A stretch of DNA of 64,000 nucleotides from Streptococcus pluranimalium (GTDB taxonomy: Bacteria > Bacillota > Bacilli > Lactobacillales > Streptococcaceae), in contig NZ_CP025536.1 in assembly GCF_002953735.1 (NCBI RefSeq), positions 40,001-104,000 of the forward strand, in the 5' to 3' direction. The stretch's first letter is position 1. The number at the start of each line of letters is the position of its first letter. Below the pieces are notes generated by a model. It was not told the origin of the DNA, searched no databases, and saw only the letters and a program-made list of their open reading frames with translations. The position numbers were made by a program, and so were the translations under genes. This document shows positions 44,984 through 52,987 of this stretch, piece after piece.

Positions 44984-45002
44984 AAGACTGGAGGAATATG
45001 AA

Positions 45003-45107
45003 ATGAACTTAACTTTAGTAGGAGGAATGATTGCAATCTTTGATGCAGCATGCGTTCTGACTATGATTTACGATTCTAAAAAAAATAGCATTAAGGAAAG
45101 TAGGTAG
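45003..45107 (+). CDS. Small hypothetical protein, one TM
   Basis: A 34-residue ORF (MNLTLVGGMIAIFDAACVLT...) with a strong ribosome site (GGAGG at 44990-44994) ends 6 bp before the next gene. One hydrophobic helix followed by a basic tail. No family recognised. Good translation signals and packing support expression. Confidence 0.5.
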   Translation: MNLTLVGGMIAIFDAACVLTMIYDSKKNSIKESR

Positions 45108-45113
45108 ATAATA

Positions 45114-45353
45114 GTGATTAAAATCATCGTTCATGCTTTTATAGAAAATGGTCAACTTGGTGTGGTTGAAGTACTCTATGCTTCGACTGACGAGAATTCT
45201 ATTTTTAATAAAATGGCAGAGCTAGAAAAGCAGTTTGCAAATGATTATTTAGCTGTCTATGACTTGCCACTTGATATGGATTTAGGGAACTTACCTCATT
45301 ATCCGTCAGTGGCAATTGGGAAAGAGGAGTTTGGGGAAGGGATTAGATGTTAA
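45114..45353 (+). CDS. Hypothetical protein (79 aa)
   Basis: A GTG start at 45114 opens 79 codons of soluble, acidic protein (MIKIIVHAFIENGQLGVVEV...). It shows alternating beta and helical character, with no membrane helix or known motif. A similar short protein occurs between purK and purB in some streptococci, from memory. It overlaps the next gene by 7 bp, indicating translational coupling. Confidence 0.6.
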   Translation: MIKIIVHAFIENGQLGVVEVLYASTDENSIFNKMAELEKQFANDYLAVYDLPLDMDLGNLPHYPSVAIGKEEFGEGIRC

Positions 45354-46093
45354 ATTATTTTAGAAGAAATAAAAAATTGTTGTTTTTGATTATTATTTTG
45401 ATTTCTTTTTTAGGGCCTATATTCTCTAAATTGTTATCATTTCTATCCCCTTTTTTGAATGATTCAGTAGGAGATTGGTTGAGTTTTTATGGATCTATGG
45501 CTGGGACAGTTATATCGGTACTCATTATCCATTTACAACTATTTCTGGAGAAAGAGCGTGCTATGGAACAATCTAGACCGGTATTGATTTTAAGTAATGA
45601 GTATCAAACTATAAAGTCCGGATTCAAAATATATTATGATAATAAGTTTTGGTATAGTCTAACTAAGAGAAATAAAAATACAAATAATGTATCTAAAAGG
45701 AGTTTTGAAGAATTTTATCAGACATCAGATAAGATGGATAAAGCATTATCAATAGAGATATTAAATGGCCAACCGTTACTAAATTTGCATATTATATTTG
45801 ATAATCGTTCTCCTCAAATTATTCCTAAAATTGATGCAAACGAGCGAATTTACGTTATTTCTAAAGAGCATCAGAACTCAATTTTTTCGCATTTGATGAG
45901 TAATAATTTTCAGTTTAATCATCTCCCAAATAAGATAACCTTGTATTATACAACATTATCAGGAGAAGTTATAAAGACTCTCTATCAATTAGATGATAAA
46001 GGGAACTGTAGACTAATTGAGAGAAGATACAATGTAGATTATCCAGAGCAATCTATTGATAGTCGGACATGCGATTATATTGTTAAAGTTTAA
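45347..46093 (+). CDS. AT-rich membrane protein of unknown function
   Basis: A 248-aa protein with two N-terminal membrane segments (about 10-34 and 46-66), then a charged cytosolic domain (about 70-248) rich in Asn, Lys and Ile. I recognise no family. The ATG lies in the end of the preceding ORF, with GGGGAAGGG as ribosome site. Base composition is lower in GC than purK or purB around it, as in the RT cassette, suggesting acquisition. It ends 23 bp before purB. Confidence 0.6.
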   Translation: MLNYFRRNKKLLFLIIILISFLGPIFSKLLSFLSPFLNDSVGDWLSFYGSMAGTVISVLIIHLQLFLEKERAMEQSRPVLILSNEYQTIKSGFKIYYDNKFWYSLTKRNKNTNNVSKRSFEEFYQTSDKMDKALSIEILNGQPLLNLHIIFDNRSPQIIPKIDANERIYVISKEHQNSIFSHLMSNNFQFNHLPNKITLYYTTLSGEVIKTLYQLDDKGNCRLIERRYNVDYPEQSIDSRTCDYIVKV

Positions 46094-46116
46094 TTGTATT
46101 AGATAGGAGAAAAACA

Positions 46117-47409
46117 ATGATCGAACGTTATTCACGCCCTGAGATGGCGAACATTTGGAGTGAAGAAAATAAATACCGTGCTTGGTTGGAGGTGGAAATC
46201 CTCGCTGATGAGGCATGGGCTGAGTTGGGTGAGATTCCCAAGGAAGATGTGGCGAAGATTCGTGCCAACGCGAGCTTTGACATCGACCGTATTTTAGAGA
46301 TCGAGGAGGAGACCCGTCACGATGTGGTGGCTTTCACGCGTGCCGTGTCTGAAACCCTTGGCGAAGAGCGCAAGTGGGTTCACTATGGTTTGACCTCAAC
46401 CGACGTGGTAGATACTGCCTACGGTTACCTTTACAAACAAGCCAATGACATTATCCGTAAAGACCTTGAAAACTTTACCAATATCGTGGCTGATAAGGCG
46501 CGTGAGCACAAGATGACCATCATGATGGGTCGTACTCACGGGGTTCATGCGGAGCCTACAACCTTTGGTCTTAAGTTGGCGACTTGGTACAGCGAAATGA
46601 AGCGTAATCAAGAGCGTTTCGAGCGTGCAGCAGCAGGCGTTGAAGCTGGTAAAATTTCAGGTGCCGTTGGTAACTTTGCCAATATCCCACCATTCGTTGA
46701 GGAGTATGTCTGTGGTAAACTCGGCATCCGTCCACAAGAAATTTCAACTCAAGTCTTGCCTCGTGACCTCCATGCGGAGTATTTTGCGGTGTTAGCAAGT
46801 ATTGCGACATCAATCGAGCGCATGGCAACTGAGATTCGTGGTCTTCAAAAATCTGAGCAACGTGAGGTGGAGGAATTCTTCGCCAAAGGCCAAAAAGGTA
46901 GCTCAGCAATGCCCCACAAACGTAATCCAATCGGTTCTGAAAATATGACTGGTTTGGCCCGTGTTGTCCGCGGACACATGGTCACAGCTTATGAGAATGT
47001 TGCTCTCTGGCACGAACGTGATATCTCTCATTCTTCAGCAGAGCGTATCATCACACCAGACACAACTATTCTGATCAACTACATGCTCAATCGTTTTGGC
47101 AATATCGTCAAAAACTTGACCGTCTTCCCAGACAACATGCTTCGCAACATGAACTCAACATTCGGCTTGATTTACAGCCAACGCGTCATGCTCAAGTTGA
47201 TTGAAAAAGGGATGACACGTGAAGAAGCTTATGATTTGGTACAACCAAAAACAGCTCATTCATGGGATAACCAAGTCGATTTTAAACCATTATTAGAATA
47301 TGATGAGAAAGTAACTTCTCGCCTCACACAAGACGAAATCGACGAACTCTTCAATCCTGTATACTATACAAAACGCGTAGATGAAGTCTTCGAACGCTTG
47401 GGGTTATAA
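46117..47409 (+). CDS. purB: Adenylosuccinate lyase
   Basis: Cleaves SAICAR to AICAR and adenylosuccinate to AMP. The 430-aa product is the bacterial family size. The signature [17 protein letters not shown] (mobile catalytic loop) is intact, with [15 protein letters not shown] at the start and [17 protein letters not shown] precedes the ATG. A terminator follows. Confidence 0.96.
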   Translation: MIERYSRPEMANIWSEENKYRAWLEVEILADEAWAELGEIPKEDVAKIRANASFDIDRILEIEEETRHDVVAFTRAVSETLGEERKWVHYGLTSTDVVDTAYGYLYKQANDIIRKDLENFTNIVADKAREHKMTIMMGRTHGVHAEPTTFGLKLATWYSEMKRNQERFERAAAGVEAGKISGAVGNFANIPPFVEEYVCGKLGIRPQEISTQVLPRDLHAEYFAVLASIATSIERMATEIRGLQKSEQREVEEFFAKGQKGSSAMPHKRNPIGSENMTGLARVVRGHMVTAYENVALWHERDISHSSAERIITPDTTILINYMLNRFGNIVKNLTVFPDNMLRNMNSTFGLIYSQRVMLKLIEKGMTREEAYDLVQPKTAHSWDNQVDFKPLLEYDEKVTSRLTQDEIDELFNPVYYTKRVDEVFERLGL

Positions 47410-47416
47410 TAGACAA

Positions 47417-47442
47417 AAGAAACGGTGAACGTTTCTTTTTTA
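47417..47442 (+). terminator. Terminator of purB
   Basis: Perfect 8-bp stem AAGAAACG (47417-47424) / CGTTTCTT (47430-47437), 5-base loop, T run. Confidence 0.88.
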
Positions 47443-47484
47443 TGTTTCTAAAATTAAAAAAATATTACTAAAAGGACAAAAAAA

Positions 47485-47493
47485 TGGTATAAT
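47485..47493 (+). promoter_or_regulatory. Extended -10 promoter of the comR-like gene
   Basis: TGGTATAAT at 47485-47493, 35 bp before the GTG start. Confidence 0.55.
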
Positions 47494-47527
47494 ATAAATA
47501 TAAATGAGAGAGGAGATAACTTGAGTT

Positions 47528-48430
47528 GTGGAAACTTTTGGTCTAAAAGTCAAAATTCTACGAAAAGAAAAAGGGATGTCGCAGGAAGAATTGTGCGAGG
47601 ATCAATCGGAATTATCAGTTAGACAGTTAATTAGAATCGAGGGGGGACAGGTTGCTCCCTCTCTTTCGAAAATGTTATTTATAGCTAAAAGATTAAATGT
47701 TCCCCTACCAAGCTTGGTTGATAGTGAAGAATTTGAGTTACCATTTCGCTATAAAGAGCTGAAGTATCTTATAATGCGAACGCCAACTTATAGACAAGAG
47801 CAGCAGATAAAACAGATTACACAATATTTTGATGAAATTTATTTGGATTTTTTTGAGAAGTTACCTGAAGATGAGAAAATTGCTATCGAAGTTTTGCAAA
47901 CTTCAATGGATATCCACTTAGATGAAGATGTTAATTTTGGTGGCGACTTAGTTAGAGAATCCTTTCAACAGATTCAATTGAAAAAACGATATGAATTAAA
48001 TGATTTATTAATAATTCGTCTTTATTTTTTCTATATTTACTTTGCTAATTTTCAAGATACATTATTTGATTTATCAATCGTCAAAAAATTATGTGGGTAT
48101 TTAAAAAAACAAGCCCAATTTACACATCCAAGCGATTTATTTCTACTAAGAGATATTCTTTTACAAGCTATTACCATACTAATTAAACTGGAAGAGTTCC
48201 AAGATGCGAGTGATTTAATTGAACAAACTAGAGATATAATATCGACAACCCAAGATTACCAAAAACAGCCTATCTTAGATATGATGGAATGGAAATTGAT
48301 TTTAGCTCAACATAACAATAGAGGAGCAGCTGAAGCGAAATATAATGAGGCGCTTTTATTTTCACGTATAGTTGGTAATCAATATTTAGAAGAGCAACTA
48401 ATTATTGAATGGGAAAAAGATTCACTGTAA
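47528..48430 (+). CDS. ComR-like peptide-responsive transcriptional regulator
   Basis: A 300-aa RRNPP-family regulator. The N-terminal XRE helix-turn-helix (about 5-62) contains QEELCEDQSELSVRQLIRIEGG. The sequence L-(S/T)-VRQLIRIE is characteristic of ComR and its paralogues. The remaining 235 residues form TPR-like helices (PTYRQEQQIKQI, NDLLIIRLYFFYIYF, AAEAKYNEALLFS) that bind the pheromone. The GTG at 47528 is the first usable start; AGGAG at 47511 is rather distant. It lies after purB, where ComR sits in mutans and pyogenic streptococci, and is followed by a ComR-box and a ComS-like peptide gene. It may be the competence regulator or a bacteriocin-control paralogue. Confidence 0.82.
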   Translation: METFGLKVKILRKEKGMSQEELCEDQSELSVRQLIRIEGGQVAPSLSKMLFIAKRLNVPLPSLVDSEEFELPFRYKELKYLIMRTPTYRQEQQIKQITQYFDEIYLDFFEKLPEDEKIAIEVLQTSMDIHLDEDVNFGGDLVRESFQQIQLKKRYELNDLLIIRLYFFYIYFANFQDTLFDLSIVKKLCGYLKKQAQFTHPSDLFLLRDILLQAITILIKLEEFQDASDLIEQTRDIISTTQDYQKQPILDMMEWKLILAQHNNRGAAEAKYNEALLFSRIVGNQYLEEQLIIEWEKDSL

Positions 48431-48455
48431 ACGGTTAATAATGGATTATATAACG

Positions 48456-48492
48456 AAAGGTTCTTAAGTTTTATCTTACTTAAGAGCCTTTT
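48456..48492 (+). terminator. Terminator of the comR-like gene
   Basis: 13-bp stem AAAGGTTCTTAAG (48456-48468) / CTTAAGAGCCTTT with one G-T pair, 10-base loop, T-rich end. Confidence 0.78.
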
Positions 48493-48589
48493 GTTGTATG
48501 TGCTTTGAAACATACTAAAAACTTTTCTAATCCGATTATTTAAAGTGTTTCCATAATGTTATTTAGGATGAAAAAGTTTCACTCACTCT

Positions 48590-48611
48590 AACGTGACTTT
48601 TTTGTCATGTT
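48590..48611 (+). promoter_or_regulatory. ComR-box palindrome upstream of the comS-like gene
   Basis: AACGTGAC (48590-48597), six T, GTCATGTT (48604-48611): an inverted repeat with one mismatch, built like ComR boxes (GACA/TGTC core flanked by AAC/GTT). A T-rich stretch and a weak -10 (TAAACT, 48631-48636) follow, as at ComR-dependent promoters. Confidence 0.75.
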
Positions 48612-48665
48612 GTTTTGTTTTGTATTTGGATAAACTAAATTCATAAAATATAAAGGAGAACAAAA

Positions 48666-48731
48666 ATGTTTGCAATTATTATTTCACTTATCTCATGTTT
48701 AGGTACTGCAACTGGTTGGTGGCTTGGATAA
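48666..48731 (+). CDS. ComS-like pheromone precursor (21 aa)
   Basis: A 21-codon ORF with a strong ribosome site (AAGGAG, 48653-48658). It encodes a hydrophobic N-terminal half and ends ATGWWLG. A Trp-Trp pair in the last residues is the hallmark of type II XIP pheromones (for example GLDWWSL in S. mutans). Placed right after a ComR-like gene and behind a ComR-box palindrome, it is the likely cognate signal, exported, trimmed and re-imported by the oligopeptide permease. Family logic and position support this; processing sites are inferred. Confidence 0.78.
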   Translation: MFAIIISLISCLGTATGWWLG

Positions 48732-48928
48732 CTTTCCATTTTTAATTTTTTAATAACTTTGCTAGTATATGATGTTAGTTGTCGGACTCTATTTCTGACC
48801 CCACATACTAATCCTCTCATTTAGTTAGTTTTTGGCTAGTTTAAAGTGGTTTTCAGAAATCAAAATGGTGCGAGTTAGTTTTCATAAGTGTGGTATGTTA
48901 CTTTTATGTATTTTCCTGATTACTTTTC

Positions 48929-48937
48929 TGTTATAAT
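48929..48937 (+). promoter_or_regulatory. Extended -10 promoter of the phosphatase operon
   Basis: TGTTATAAT at 48929-48937, 19 bp before the ATG. The 200 bp between the comS-like gene and this site hold nothing recognised. Confidence 0.55.
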
Positions 48938-48955
48938 GTTATCAAGGAGTTGCTC

Positions 48956-49378
48956 ATGAAAAAAGTATGTTTTGTTTGTCTTGGTAATATTTGTCGCAGT
49001 CCGATGGCTGAGTTTGTGATGAAGGATTTTGCTGGTGCGGATTGGCAGATTGAGAGTCGTGCGACGTCTTCTTGGGAGCATGGCAATCCTATCCACCGAG
49101 GAACACAAGCTATTCTTAAAGAAAAAGGCTACGCTTATAACCACTCAAAGACCTCTCAGCAAGTAACGTTAGACGATTTAGCTTATTTTGATGCCATTAT
49201 TGGCATGGATGAGCAGAATGTTGCGGATTTAAAGCAGCTCTCTGCGGGGCGCTTTGACAATAAAATTCATCTCTTTTGTGACGGTGGTGTGCCCGATCCT
49301 TGGTACACTGGTGATTTTGAAGAGGCCCATAACCTCGTCCGTAAAGGTTGCCACACTTGGTTGGAAGAATTATCTTAA
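48956..49378 (+). CDS. Low-molecular-weight protein tyrosine phosphatase
   Basis: A 140-aa cytosolic phosphatase. The P-loop CLGNICRS (Cys8, Arg14; CX5R) is at the N-terminus and the general-acid Asp lies in VPDPWYTGDF near the C-terminus. The ATG at 48956 follows AAGGAG (48943-48948); the frame extends two codons further to a TTG. Together with the MORN and acyltransferase genes it forms a conserved streptococcal group, so a role in cell-envelope control is plausible. ruvB, which precedes it in related loci, is absent here. Confidence 0.9.
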   Translation: MKKVCFVCLGNICRSPMAEFVMKDFAGADWQIESRATSSWEHGNPIHRGTQAILKEKGYAYNHSKTSQQVTLDDLAYFDAIIGMDEQNVADLKQLSAGRFDNKIHLFCDGGVPDPWYTGDFEEAHNLVRKGCHTWLEELS

Positions 49379-49396
49379 ACACGAAGAAAGAACATT

Positions 49397-49798
49397 ATGA
49401 AACAGCTGATCGAAGATATCAAAAAAATAAAATTGACAAGAGCGACGATTGAACTCCTAAGCGTTGCCTTTATTATTATCCTAGGTTTAAGCGCCTTTTT
49501 AATCCCTCTTAAACATAAGGGAACGTTAACATATGATAATCATAAAATCACTTATAACGGAGAAGTGGCTAATAATCGGATGAATGGTCAAGGTAAGTTA
49601 ACTTATGAAAATGGGGATATTTATCAAGGGCAATTTAAAAATGGTGTTTTTGACGGTCAGGGGACCTATACGGCTGCCAAAGGTTGGTCCTATTCTGGTG
49701 AGTTTAAAAAAGGACAGGCTGACGGTCAAGGAGTTTTGAAAACAAAGGATAACAAGACCTACAAAGGCGAGTTTAAACAAGGAATTTATAAAAAATGA
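49397..49798 (+). CDS. Membrane-anchored MORN-repeat protein
   Basis: A 133-aa protein with one membrane helix (about 20-37) and an extracytoplasmic or peripheral domain of MORN-type repeats (about 40-133; GKLTYENGDIYQGQFKNG, GQGTYTAAKGWSYSGEFKKG). It overlaps the acyltransferase gene by four bases, so the two are made together. MORN repeats often bind membranes or scaffold partners, so it may position the acyltransferase; this is inference from context. Confidence 0.85.
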   Translation: MKQLIEDIKKIKLTRATIELLSVAFIIILGLSAFLIPLKHKGTLTYDNHKITYNGEVANNRMNGQGKLTYENGDIYQGQFKNGVFDGQGTYTAAKGWSYSGEFKKGQADGQGVLKTKDNKTYKGEFKQGIYKK

Positions 49799-51576
49799 GA
49801 ATAAAATGGTTTTCACTAGTTAGGGTAACCGGGCTGCTTTTAGTCCTTCTCTATCACTTTTTTAAAAATCAATTTCCAGGTGGCTTTATCGGTGTTGATA
49901 TCTTCTTCACCTTTTCTGGTTTCTTGATCACAGCTCTAATGATTGACGAGTACAGTCGGTCAGATGCATTTGATATCATTGGCTTTTTAAAGCGACGTTT
50001 TTACCGGATTGTCCCTCCTTTAGTTTTGATGGTTTTGGTGACTATCCCCTTTACCTTTTTAGTCAAGCCGGACTTTGTTGCTGATATCGGTAAGCAAGCA
50101 GCAGCAACGCTTGGGTTTACGACAAATTTCTACGAGATTTTTACAGGTAGTAGTTACGAAAGCCAGTTTATCCCTCATCTCTTTGTGCACACATGGAGTC
50201 TAGCTATTGAAGTGCATTTTTATCTTCTCTGGGCTTTGGTGATCTGGTTGCTTTCAAAACGCAATTTAACACCTCTCAAATTTAGAGGGATGATCTTCAT
50301 GGTCTCATCTGCCCTGTTTGGACTGGGTTTTGTGAGTATGTTTATCAGAGCTTTCTTTGCAGATAATCTTTCATTGATTTACTACTCTAGTTTGAGTCAT
50401 AGTTTTGGATTTTTCCTAGGAGCTATTTTTGCGACGATTTCAGGTGTATCTGAGGTGACTCATCGATTTAAGAGAAATGCTCAACTTTGGTCTCTCAATC
50501 GAGCGATTGCTTATATGGCAGGCAGTTTCCTCCTTTTATTGTTACTGACATTCGCACTTGACTTTAATAACATTTTGACTTTTCTCTTTGGCTTCATTTT
50601 GGCAACTCTCTTTGCCTCAACCATGATTTATTCAGCGCGTGTCTTACATGAGAAAACACCAAAAGCTAAAGAGCCTGCTTTTATCACCTTCTTTGCAGAC
50701 ATCAGTTACGGTCTCTATCTATTCCACTGGCCCTTCTACGTGATTTTCAGTCAGCTCGTTGCTAACTGGTTGGCAGTGGTTCTCACTATGTTTTTCTCTA
50801 TTCTTTTTTCAACGTTCTCTTTTTATGTTTTGGAGCCTTTCATTGCTGGGAAAATCCCTCGTATCCTTGGCATAGAGATAGATTTGAAACCCTACTGGAA
50901 AGCTATGGTAGGCATAGGTGCAGCCTTGTCTCTTCTTCTTGTCATCGTTAGTGCGACAGCACCAAAAGTTGGGAAGTTTGAATCGGAGCTTTTGGTTAAC
51001 TCTCTTAAACAATCGCAGAATAGTTTGACAAGATCATATATGGTCACTGCCGGAGATGTGGATGCCCTCAGTGACGTTACTGTGATTGGTGACTCTGTAG
51101 CTCTTCGTTCACAGAATGCTTTTAAGAAAATTATGCCTAAAGCGCAATTAGATGCAGCTGTCAGTCGAAATTTTGAAGATGCATTCACAATTTTCAAAAA
51201 TCAAGCGCAAACAGGTACCATGTCAAGCACTGTCGTTGTCGCTGTTGGGGTGAACTCAACAAGTGGCTATGAAGAAGAAACTCAGAAATATATTAAAGCC
51301 TTACCAAAAGGTCACCGACTAGTTTTTGTGACTCCATATAATGCAAAAGCAATGGGAGATGTCAAAGCTGTCAGAGACTATGAATTGAAGTTAGCTAAAA
51401 AGTACCCATACGTTACCGTTGCGGATTGGTATAAGGCGGCTGTTGATCATCCTGAAATATGGGAAGGCACTGATGGTGTTCATTATTCGGACGCCAGCAT
51501 AGAAGGTGCTGACCTTTATGTTAATACTGTTCAAAAAGCAGTTGAACAAGTGGCTAAGCAGCCCGCTAAAAAATAA
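49795..51576 (+). CDS. OatA-like acyltransferase with SGNH domain
   Basis: A 593-aa membrane O-acyltransferase of the OatA/OafA type. The N-terminal acyltransferase-3 domain (about 1-370, some ten helices) starts with RVTGLLLVLLYHFF and contains GGFIGVDIFFTFSGFLIT and RRFYRIVPPLV. The C-terminal extracellular SGNH domain (about 400-585) has VIGDSVALRS and DGVHYSDA, giving the Ser and Asp/His of the triad. Such enzymes O-acetylate peptidoglycan or wall polymers and confer lysozyme resistance. Its start overlaps the MORN gene and a long terminator follows. Confidence 0.87.
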   Translation: MRIKWFSLVRVTGLLLVLLYHFFKNQFPGGFIGVDIFFTFSGFLITALMIDEYSRSDAFDIIGFLKRRFYRIVPPLVLMVLVTIPFTFLVKPDFVADIGKQAAATLGFTTNFYEIFTGSSYESQFIPHLFVHTWSLAIEVHFYLLWALVIWLLSKRNLTPLKFRGMIFMVSSALFGLGFVSMFIRAFFADNLSLIYYSSLSHSFGFFLGAIFATISGVSEVTHRFKRNAQLWSLNRAIAYMAGSFLLLLLLTFALDFNNILTFLFGFILATLFASTMIYSARVLHEKTPKAKEPAFITFFADISYGLYLFHWPFYVIFSQLVANWLAVVLTMFFSILFSTFSFYVLEPFIAGKIPRILGIEIDLKPYWKAMVGIGAALSLLLVIVSATAPKVGKFESELLVNSLKQSQNSLTRSYMVTAGDVDALSDVTVIGDSVALRSQNAFKKIMPKAQLDAAVSRNFEDAFTIFKNQAQTGTMSSTVVVAVGVNSTSGYEEETQKYIKALPKGHRLVFVTPYNAKAMGDVKAVRDYELKLAKKYPYVTVADWYKAAVDHPEIWEGTDGVHYSDASIEGADLYVNTVQKAVEQVAKQPAKK

Positions 51577-51579
51577 AGC

Positions 51580-51627
51580 ACAAAACAATGTCAAGCAGGC
51601 GAAATACCTTGTTTGGCATTGTTTTTT
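51580..51627 (+). terminator. Terminator of the acyltransferase operon
   Basis: Long imperfect stem AAAACAATG-CAA...AGG (51582-51599) / ACCT...TTG-CATTGTTTT (51605-51624), CGAAAT loop, then T. Confidence 0.85.
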
Positions 51628-51702
51628 ATTTGGAAAATTCATTATCTCAAGACGATAACTAGCTTGAGTAATGGATATTTTTCAAAAAAGTTAAGAAAAT
51701 AC

Positions 51703-51764
51703 TTGCAATATTGTGTGTTTGAGTTTATACTAAGTTCATAGGTTAATTAGTCAACTAATTAACC
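51703..51764 (+). promoter_or_regulatory. Promoter and palindromic operator of the GntR-ABC operon
   Basis: TTGCAA (51703-51708), 17-bp spacer, TATACT (51726-51731). The perfect palindrome GGTTAATTAG-TCAA-CTAATTAACC (51741-51764) covers the expected transcription start. This is the probable site for the GntR repressor encoded next (autoregulation). Confidence 0.78.
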
Positions 51765-51808
51765 ATAAAACTAGATTGATGTTTAAGAGAAAAAAGGAAG
51801 GTGACTAT

Positions 51809-52165
51809 GTGAACGAAGCAATACCCATTTACATGCAAATCTCACAGATGATTGAAGATGACATTTTAAGCGGGCATTTCAAGGTTGATGATAAGGTACC
51901 ATCTACCAATGAATTTGCCAAGATGATGCAAGTCAATCCTGCAACGGCAGGTAAGGGGCTTAACGATCTAGTTGATCAAGATATTCTATATAAAAAAAGA
52001 GGAATGGGCATGTATGTAACAGCAGAAGCTAGAGATTTGATTATTGCAAAAAGGCAACAAGCTTTTAGTCAGCAAATGCTTCCCGCCTTTTTACAAGAAG
52101 CCAAACGATTAGATATTTCACTGGATCACTTGATTGAGATGATTAAGGAGGAGAAGAATGCTTAA
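51809..52165 (+). CDS. GntR-family (YtrA-type) transcriptional regulator
   Basis: A 118-aa DNA-binding repressor. The winged helix (about 1-72) starts IPIYMQISQMIEDDILSG and contains the recognition helix VPSTNEFAKMMQVNPATAGK; a short C-terminal helical dimer domain follows, as in YtrA. The GTG at 51809 has GGAAGG seven bases upstream. The frame is open upstream to an ATG at 51779 without a ribosome site. It overlaps the ABC ATPase gene by 8 bp, the usual arrangement for YtrA-type operons induced by envelope-active compounds. Confidence 0.88.
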   Translation: MNEAIPIYMQISQMIEDDILSGHFKVDDKVPSTNEFAKMMQVNPATAGKGLNDLVDQDILYKKRGMGMYVTAEARDLIIAKRQQAFSQQMLPAFLQEAKRLDISLDHLIEMIKEEKNA

Positions 52166-52985
52166 GTTAGAAGAGATTACTAAAAAGTATGGCCGAAAAG
52201 TTGTTTTGCAACAGATTAATTTAGAATTTAAAGATCAGGCAGGCGTCTACGGTCTCTTAGGACGCAATGGTGTTGGGAAAACAACCATGATGAAATTGAT
52301 AAATGACATGATTGCTTCGTATGATGGTCGTGTTAGCACCAGCTTTGATCTAGCCCACATCGTCTTTGTAACAAGTGATGTGTCTGATTATAATAGTGTT
52401 TTTCAAGGGAAAATCACAAAACTAATCTGCTATTATGAAAACATGTATCCAAAGTTTGATGCTCATTATGCCGAAGAACTTCTAGCTCGCTTTAATCTTG
52501 ATCCAAAGCTTAAAATCAAGAAACTATCAACAGGTAATAAAACATTGGTTTACAATATTTTGGGGTTAGCAACTCGAGAAACGGTTACCGTCTTTGACGA
52601 GCCTACGAATGGTCTTGACTCCGTCAACCGTCAGAAGTTCTTTGACGCTATGTTAGAGGATTATGCGCAACATCCTCGTCTCATTATCTTGTCAACGCAC
52701 TTGATTCAAGAAGTGGAAAACTATTTGACCCATGTCATTATGCTTAAAGAGACTGCTTTATTGGTTGATGCTAATATTGAGGATGTTCAAGCTAGGGCAG
52801 TTCGCTTAACGAATGCAGAACTTCCTAACAAATATATCCTTAATCAACGTCAACTGGGAAGCACGACAGAAACTTATCTCTTTGATACGATCACTGAGGA
52901 AGATATCCGAGAAGTGACTGGACAAGGTGGACAAGTCGGTTATTACGACCTACAGACACTCTTTAATTATCTAGTGGAGGACTAA
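52158..52985 (+). CDS. ABC transporter ATP-binding protein
   Basis: A 275-aa ABC ATPase. Walker A GRNGVGKTTMMK (about 34-45), a degenerate signature LSTGNKT in place of LSGGQ, Walker B TVFDEPTNGLD and the H-loop LSTHLIQE. It lies between the GntR repressor and a membrane protein, forming an export or resistance module. The substrate cannot be told from the sequence. The degenerate signature is common in YtrB/EcsA-like ATPases. Confidence 0.88.
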   Translation: MLKLEEITKKYGRKVVLQQINLEFKDQAGVYGLLGRNGVGKTTMMKLINDMIASYDGRVSTSFDLAHIVFVTSDVSDYNSVFQGKITKLICYYENMYPKFDAHYAEELLARFNLDPKLKIKKLSTGNKTLVYNILGLATRETVTVFDEPTNGLDSVNRQKFFDAMLEDYAQHPRLIILSTHLIQEVENYLTHVIMLKETALLVDANIEDVQARAVRLTNAELPNKYILNQRQLGSTTETYLFDTITEEDIREVTGQGGQVGYYDLQTLFNYLVED

Positions 52986-52987
52986 TC

